Positions 59,095-64,000 of a DNA stretch of 64,000 bases are shown here, in pieces. The stretch comes from Eukaryota sp. TZLM1-RC. Taxonomy: Eukaryota > Metamonada: BaSk clade. The position numbers were made by a program, and so were the translations under genes. Under the pieces are notes generated by a model that saw only the letters and a program-made list of their open reading frames with translations, had not been told where the DNA came from and made no database searches. Numbering within the stretch: the stretch's first letter is position 1; each line of letters begins with the position of its first letter. The stretch is taken from contig JAUPSS010000004.1 in assembly GCA_040285825.1 (NCBI GenBank), positions 3,851,658 to 3,915,657 of the forward strand, in the 5' to 3' direction.

Positions 59095-60590
59095 CTAGAA
59101 GAGCAAAATCGTCTGGTGATGTGTAGCGCGAAGAGTACAGGCTCTGTGAGCTTTTGTAAGTTGAGTGAGACGTGCTAATTCATTAGTTAGAGCGACTTCA
59201 CGAGGGTTGTTGGGATCGCATTCAAAATCCTGAGAGATTCTGTCGTTATATGCCCAAGAGATGAAGTTGTTAATGAAAGCAATGACCTTGCCAGTATTAA
59301 TAATCATATCCTTCTTGAAACGAGGCCGATTACGATCAGACTGGAGTTTCCTGGCTCGGTCGTGATACAAACTACGAGATGCTTTGGCTATAGCGGCGAG
59401 AACAGCGTTTGTTGTGGTAATTCCATTTTGAGGAGGGAGACCAGCACCATAGACTGTTCTACCGCAGTCTGATGCTTTGGTTTGACGCATCCTGTTCACT
59501 TGTTTAAGGGTATGTCGTAACCAGTGTGACCTTCAACGCCATCTAAAGTGGGATCAACTTCTCGTCCATCTCGAGTGATTGTACGAAAACAACGAGAGGG
59601 GATGTCCCAGATTTTGGTGGTGGATTAGGATGTTTTAGGCATGCTAAGAGAGTCGAAACCCACCGCGTTAGATGGGAGAAGGATGAGAGGAGAAGTGTCG
59701 AGATCCGAAACGGACAAATCTCCAGAGAGGGGTTTGGTGATGGAGGGATCAGGAGAGAAAACTTGGCTCCTGGGAATCCACAAAACGCATGGGTTACTGT
59801 CTTCATCATCACCATGAACAGCTATTGTTTCAGGACGAGAAGGTATGGGAGTGGTTTCGGGATTATCTGAAAGGCTTCTGCGAGTAGGAGGGTTTTCCAA
59901 CGAGTTACATACTCTCAAGAACTCCTGACCGTAAGCACTGCGAACGGCGAAAACTTGGCCTGGACTAGGTTTAATTGCTGATTTTCTATCCAATCGGAAT
60001 GGATAGAAATCCATGTGACAATTCGGGTCTGGATGAGTCAAAGGATTATATTGTTGAGGCATCTGCAAGAACTAAAAGTTGTTTCCATCTTCTTCAACAG
60101 AAGAAATCCGAGGAAGAGACTTGTTTAAAAACATCTGAATCATGAACTGTTCGAAGTGGTCTTTAGAAACACGAGTAGCGAGCTCATTCTTCAAGGAGAC
60201 TAAATCAAGGAAGTTCCATAGTTCCAAATCCCCACGGAATTTTTTACTGGTGTACTGCCACTTGGATTTAATTGGAGTAGAAACCTTGGGGGAAGTAGAG
60301 GAGGAACGAGCCTTACCAGTAGAATCTGTCGACTCCTTGGAAGCCGTGGAGGTAGACTCCCCTTTCGAGGTGTCAGTGTGGGCTTCCTTAGGAAAAGAAG
60401 ACTCCTTGGCAGGAGTGAGAGAGTCTCCCTCTGAGTCCTGAGGATGTTTGGCGAGATGGGAGTCGAAATCCCTAAGGCCGAGATTGGGGTTGGTTTCACC
60501 AGAAGGTGAGGCAGTATCCAGAGAAGCCTGTTGGTCGTTAGCTGTTGAGCGGCCAATAATTATTGATGCCTGAGGGCTAAGGTTAGACAT
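59095..60590 (-). pseudogene. Gag-like region of the LTR-type element
   Basis: ORF 60590-60072 (172 residues) is Ser/Thr/Pro/Lys-rich with a WNFLDLVSLKNELATRVSKD helix. ORF 60068-59625 has a YNPLTHPDPNCHMDFYPFRL start. ORF 59499-59095 is helical and basic (ARKLQSDRNRPRFKKDMIIN). They lie upstream of the integrase in the expected gag place, but no zinc knuckle or protease motif is visible, so assignment is by position and composition. Base composition here is noticeably less AT-rich than the surroundings, suggesting a recent arrival. Confidence 0.4.
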
Positions 60591-60733
60591 ATGTATAAAG
60601 AGAGAGTAATTTATTATGACGGGAAATGAGCTACAGCGAATTTCAACACCATCGTCAGTGAAGTCTCCATGAATGAACTTTAAATAAACATTAAACTAAT
60701 ATACAAGAATAATTAGGAAAGTCTAACTACACT

Positions 60734-61310
60734 CTAGAATAGTGTATGGACTAACAAAAGTGCCATTTGCAATATTACAGGAGGCAAAGTCAACAACACC
60801 TCAGGGTTCTCAATCCAATCACAGTATACATCACTTCTATCATCAGAACCAAAATTATTCAATGAAAGTGTTTCTTTCAGCAGAGGCTCTTTGATACATA
60901 AGATTCTTGCAGTTCGTGCCATATTAAGAACAGTGTCTCTAACAGCATCATGTATTGAAGAACTATAGGTTATCAATACAGAACAACCCAGAGCAAGGCG
61001 CAAAGTGAGCTGAGGTGAATTCGAACAGATACATTTTTCTTTTAATAATAATTGATTAATGGGGTATTCAAATATAAACTCATTTTTGTTACAAAGGCTT
61101 AATTATTAGGAAACAGTCCAAATTTTTGTTGCACAAAGGTCACAAACAGTGAAGAATCTGATGAGTGATTTTCACAAACACCTTTTTCCAATAACAATGA
61201 GTGAAGATTTTGATTTAGATCAGCTGAGCTGCATAAAAATCATTTTCATACATTCCAATCAGTCGTATCTGTAATGTTCGAAGAGTGTATTTGAAATTTC
61301 AATAATTATA
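60734..61310 (-). mobile_element. LINE-A copy 8, knuckle region fragment
   Basis: Minus-strand pieces read SNSPQLTLRLALGCSVLITY, HDAVRDTVLNMARTARI, KEPLLKETLSLNNFGSDDRS, and DVYCDWIENPE. Upstream sequence to 61310 continues the family with breaks. The endonuclease end is lost at about 60734. Confidence 0.75.
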
Positions 61311-61429
61311 TAATTTTGAATTATATAATTGTATAAGAGGGAAGGCAAGGTTGGAGACATTATCAAGATGTGAAAATTTAGAATGTTTTGAACTATATAA
61401 TATAATATTGTTCTGAATACGAAGACACA

Positions 61430-61562
61430 AATTTATTGAAACATAACACTTAATAAAATAAAATTACGACTAATGAACATTAAATTAAATGAACCAAGAT
61501 TCACAAAATCCTTGTCAGTTTGGCTTCTCGTCATTGCTTCTCTTATTCGATGAGATGTTATC
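61430..61562 (-). mobile_element. LINE-A-like 3' fragment (copy 9), diverged
   Basis: A short segment with ACTAATGAACATTAAATT and ATGAACCAAGATTCACAAAA, then a CTTCTCTTATTCGATGAGA stretch, resembling the 3' end of family A (ACTAATGGGACGA...AACCAAGATTTCCTC...CTTCTCTAATTCGATTG). Strongly diverged. Confidence 0.5.
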
Positions 61563-62165
61563 AACTTGTGATCAAACTTTGTGTGAAATTGTGTGTGAAT
61601 AATGTTGGCTATGTGTTACTTGGTCAATACACACTTAAGACTGCCGATGTCATGAATCGCGTGTGGCAGATCCTGCAAATTCTGACCGAAATCTAGTGTT
61701 GGCTTACTCCTCTGTTCAATTTTCAGCTTCATGTGATCAAACAGCGACTTCTACTACTATTTCTTCAACGTCCTCATGTGATCCAACCACTTCCTCTGAC
61801 CAACTTTCTTTTGATGCTTCCACACATGCGCCCGACCACATCTCCGTAATTCCCGTTTCTGACCATACCGTTACCTTTCCTCAAAAGCAACATTTGAGAG
61901 ATCTTGACCATGCTGATTCTAACAAACTAACTTTAATTCTTATATCTCAAAGTTCACCTGGTCTAGAAGATAACACCTTTGGCTCAGAGGTTCAACTGAT
62001 TCAACTGTCTAGTACTACTTCTTCCATCCCATCGACAAATGGGTTGACGCATCGTTGGAATACCATTATCTGGAAGATTTTGCTGCGTTTCAAAAAAATT
62101 CTGTTGCAATGCTTGCATTAAAAACGTTTACACTTCCTTTTGAAGGTAATTTCAAGAACACCACT
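61563..62165 (+). other. Ser/Thr-rich ORF upstream of the hAT relic
   Basis: An open frame from about 61663 to 62121 encodes a Ser/Thr-rich, disordered product (SCDQTATSTTISSTSSCDPT). It may be the N-terminal tail of the hAT transposase or unrelated low-complexity sequence. No motif. Confidence 0.3.
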
Positions 62166-62720
62166 GTGAAAACAAAATAGTTTGGGGCTTCGCAAACTTT
62201 TGGTCTGCTTCAAAAATACTGGAACTCTTTGGAAAAACAAATAAAAGTTGTGTATGTATTGTCTGCGGCAACGGACTCACCAACGGAGCTATTGCACTTA
62301 AACTTGATGTCCCAATGGTCGGATGTACATGTTATCGCTGGAAATTAAGCAATACATGATGGAACTTGATGTTGTAGTCAGAAAAATCTACAAGCTATTT
62401 GGAGAACTGATGACGGCTAAGCACGTAATAATGCTTCAACTAAAAACTGATGTGAGTATTAAAAGATTGAACACCGCAAGGTGGGGTACTCGTTTTGCCA
62501 TAGTTGAAAAGTACTTTAGTTGTTGTGAAACTGCTGTCAAGCTTGAACAAAAAGTAACTGACTCTATGCCCACCGTATCTGAGGAAAAAGGTCTGAGGGA
62601 ACTGCTGACTCTTTTACAAAAGAAGAGGTTAACAAAAGTCTACAAGCCAGTTCACTTTCTCTTCCTGAAGCAGGGGACATTGCTGCAACGAAAAGTTTAG
62701 CAGTCTCACAACTTACACAC
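62166..62720 (+). pseudogene. hAT-like transposase relic
   Basis: The plus strand reads FANFWSASKILELFGKTNKS, then CVCIVCGNGLTNGAIALKLD, VPMVGCTCYRWKLSN, a stop, and after a shift KIYKLFGELMTAKHVIMLQL, NTARWGTRFAIVEKYFSC. This fits the hAT layout 'DN..N..ia..l.vP.vgC.aHrlNLa ... l......L...t.l.....N.tRWsS.y.mi.Ry'. The catalytic Asp of DN is Gly and the His of CaHR is Tyr, so it is inactive. The C-terminal dimerisation domain is absent; a dispersed 280-bp repeat follows. Confidence 0.55.
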
Positions 62721-62876
62721 TTTTCCCATGTGACTTGTCTAAATCACCAGAGTTCGAAACAGGTGTGATCAAAGTCATTGACTCAAGAAGATGTAATCAG
62801 AAACAAGCTATTTATTCACTTGAAAACTTCTTTTGTAAAATGCGCCATTCGTTTCGATTTTTGCAATGTCAAAATG

Positions 62877-63150
62877 ATCATGCTTGAATTGTCGCAAATG
62901 TTGCAAACAGTTTAAAAACAATAGAATTCAACTAAACGGAAAGACATGACCATTAGTTTCAATGATGTATAAAGCTCATAAATTTTGAAAATGTTATTGA
63001 CCTAATCAAAAGAATGATAATCGAGTAGAAATTAGGGTTATCGTTGTCAATTGCTGAACATCACCATTTGTTTCAAGTTTATTGGATGTTTTCTGTTTGT
63101 AGAATATTTTCAACATGAAAATGACACTTCATGAATTTATATTGAATAAA
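62877..63150 (+). repeat. ~280-bp dispersed repeat, inverted copy 2
   Basis: Partner of 56650-56934 in opposite orientation. It follows the hAT relic by about 150 bp, so it may be a 3' terminal part of that element family. Confidence 0.85.
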
Positions 63151-64000
63151 ATAAATAAATAGACTATTTTTTTACCATACTTCGATAACCAAATGATTAT
63201 TGAACTTACTTTTTAAACACAAGTAAAACAATGTAATGTGTTTCAAAAAACAGCTAATTGTCCAAAAATTCAATAATAAAAACTAAATAATGTATATATT
63301 TTTCCAAAAAACAACAAAAATTCACTTCTTTTATGACTTACACAAACAAACAAAGTCACTGACTCTTTCACTGATCATATGACCTCTGTCGAGCGACTGG
63401 CCCTAGTTCCTTTTGAAATATCAGTTTCTTCTGTTATCTCGCCTGAATCTGCCACTAGAAAGCGCCTTTCTCAAAAAGAGTTTCTCAAAAAGGGAAAAAG
63501 CCAGTCTACGTGAGCCACTATCAAAACCGTAATGCGACCCAGCATGGATACCAATCACGTCGAACATGGTGGAAAGGCTGTTCAGTCAGTCTAGACCATG
63601 CAGAAGTGGCTACAGAGGCAATTTGTCACCAAGCATCATGGAACTTGAACTCTTGTTTCATGTCAACCGAGCTTGGTACTTTTTGGAGACTGTAGGATCT
63701 CTGTTCAAACAACATGATAAGGCCAATGACAATGTTGAATAGTTTCTGTTCAGATGGAGTTTATCAATTATTGAATGTATTAAGTTTTGTTTATCTCAAT
63801 TTAAGGAAAAATAGAAAACCAAAAATAAATACACTATTTTGCATTGCAACGATCATCGTTTGATTGTCAAATCTGAAACGATAATCGATCGAAAGTAAAA
63901 GATGCATCAGTATCAATCGACGATACGATATTGAAATGGGAAAATTAGTTTTGTACCATTTAAAGACTTTCAAAATTACCTTCATACCACAATAATTGTT
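63151..64000. other. Right-hand end, no supported gene
   Basis: AT-rich sequence with short frames. About 63480-63700 (+) holds short open segments in different frames but no recognisable motif. Nothing else seen. Confidence 0.4.

Larger units (their letters stand above)
57669..60590 (-). mobile_element. LTR-retrotransposon-type element (integrase and gag-like) apparently lacking reverse transcriptase
   Basis: In minus-strand order: a gag-like ORF 60590-60072, second piece 60068-59625, an ORF 59499-59095, integrase 59037-58324, and an integrase C-terminal tail 58105-57669. No RT, RNase H or protease motif was found between the gag-like part and the integrase. LTRs were not identified with confidence. 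An internally deleted, Ty3/gypsy-like derivative is the simplest reading. Confidence 0.65.

Noticed and set aside
1-64000. tRNA, rRNA or other structured RNA genes, including a guide RNA for the Fanzors
   Set aside because: None recognised by eye. A guide (ωRNA) would be expected at the Fanzor 3' end, but I see no structure I can defend near 15354 or 38177.

Overview
The window is nuclear DNA of a flagellated, unicellular eukaryote whose lineage I cannot fix. Evidence: AT-rich DNA, large mostly intronless protein genes separated by wide spacers, one clear 31-nt GT-AG intron (in a RAB28 gene), all three standard stop codons in use, and two cilium genes (IFT70/TTC30 and RAB28). No tRNA, rRNA, CRISPR or bacterial operon structure was seen.

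Host-type genes: a partial SSRP1/Pob3-like FACT subunit (2-292), an SLC52-like riboflavin transporter (1839-2999, -), a small signal-peptide/TM protein (13343-14062, +), a SMYD/SET-like protein with a duplicated domain (20977-23820, +), a giant LRR multi-pass membrane protein with an 81-bp coding tandem repeat (26617-32727, -), acylphosphatase (35585-35863, +), IFT70 (36047-37996, -), two neighbouring WD40-like genes (45298-47040 and 47449-49056, +), a Crinkler/RHS-like P-loop NTPase with a C-terminal PD-(D/E)xK-type nuclease motif (49647-51854, -), and RAB28 (54044-54737, -).

The rest is a dense graveyard of mobile elements. There are at least three families of LINEs with restriction-like endonucleases (about eight copies of family A, several of B, one of C). 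There is a MULE with recognisable TIRs and a 9-bp target duplication, a second MULE fragment, a hAT-like relic, an LTR-type integrase element that appears to lack reverse transcriptase, and a TIR-bounded 1.9-kb unit containing a LINE. Insertions are often nested.

The most unusual content is a set of Fanzor (eukaryotic TnpB/OMEGA-type nuclease) relics, four in all: A (15354-17843), B (38177-41122), C (54880-55400) and D (9784-11100). In A and D the Fanzor region is directly preceded, in the same direction, by a DNA-polymerase-B-type 3'-5' exonuclease module (ExoI IDIET, ExoII GHN..FDL, ExoIII CLQ[D/N]) with no polymerase palm. Spacing from ExoIII to the Fanzor T[D/N]G motif is 1335 bp in A and 1342 bp in D, so the fusion is a repeated architecture and not a chance junction. 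In A the exonuclease-Fanzor part is the tail of a polyprotein that runs: repeat-rich N-terminal domain, 2A peptide, Ulp1/C48 cysteine protease, 2A peptide, basic linker, exonuclease, Fanzor. I infer an autonomous or self-processing mobile element that couples a 3'-5' exonuclease to a Fanzor nuclease. All copies here are broken, so function must be inferred from intact relatives.
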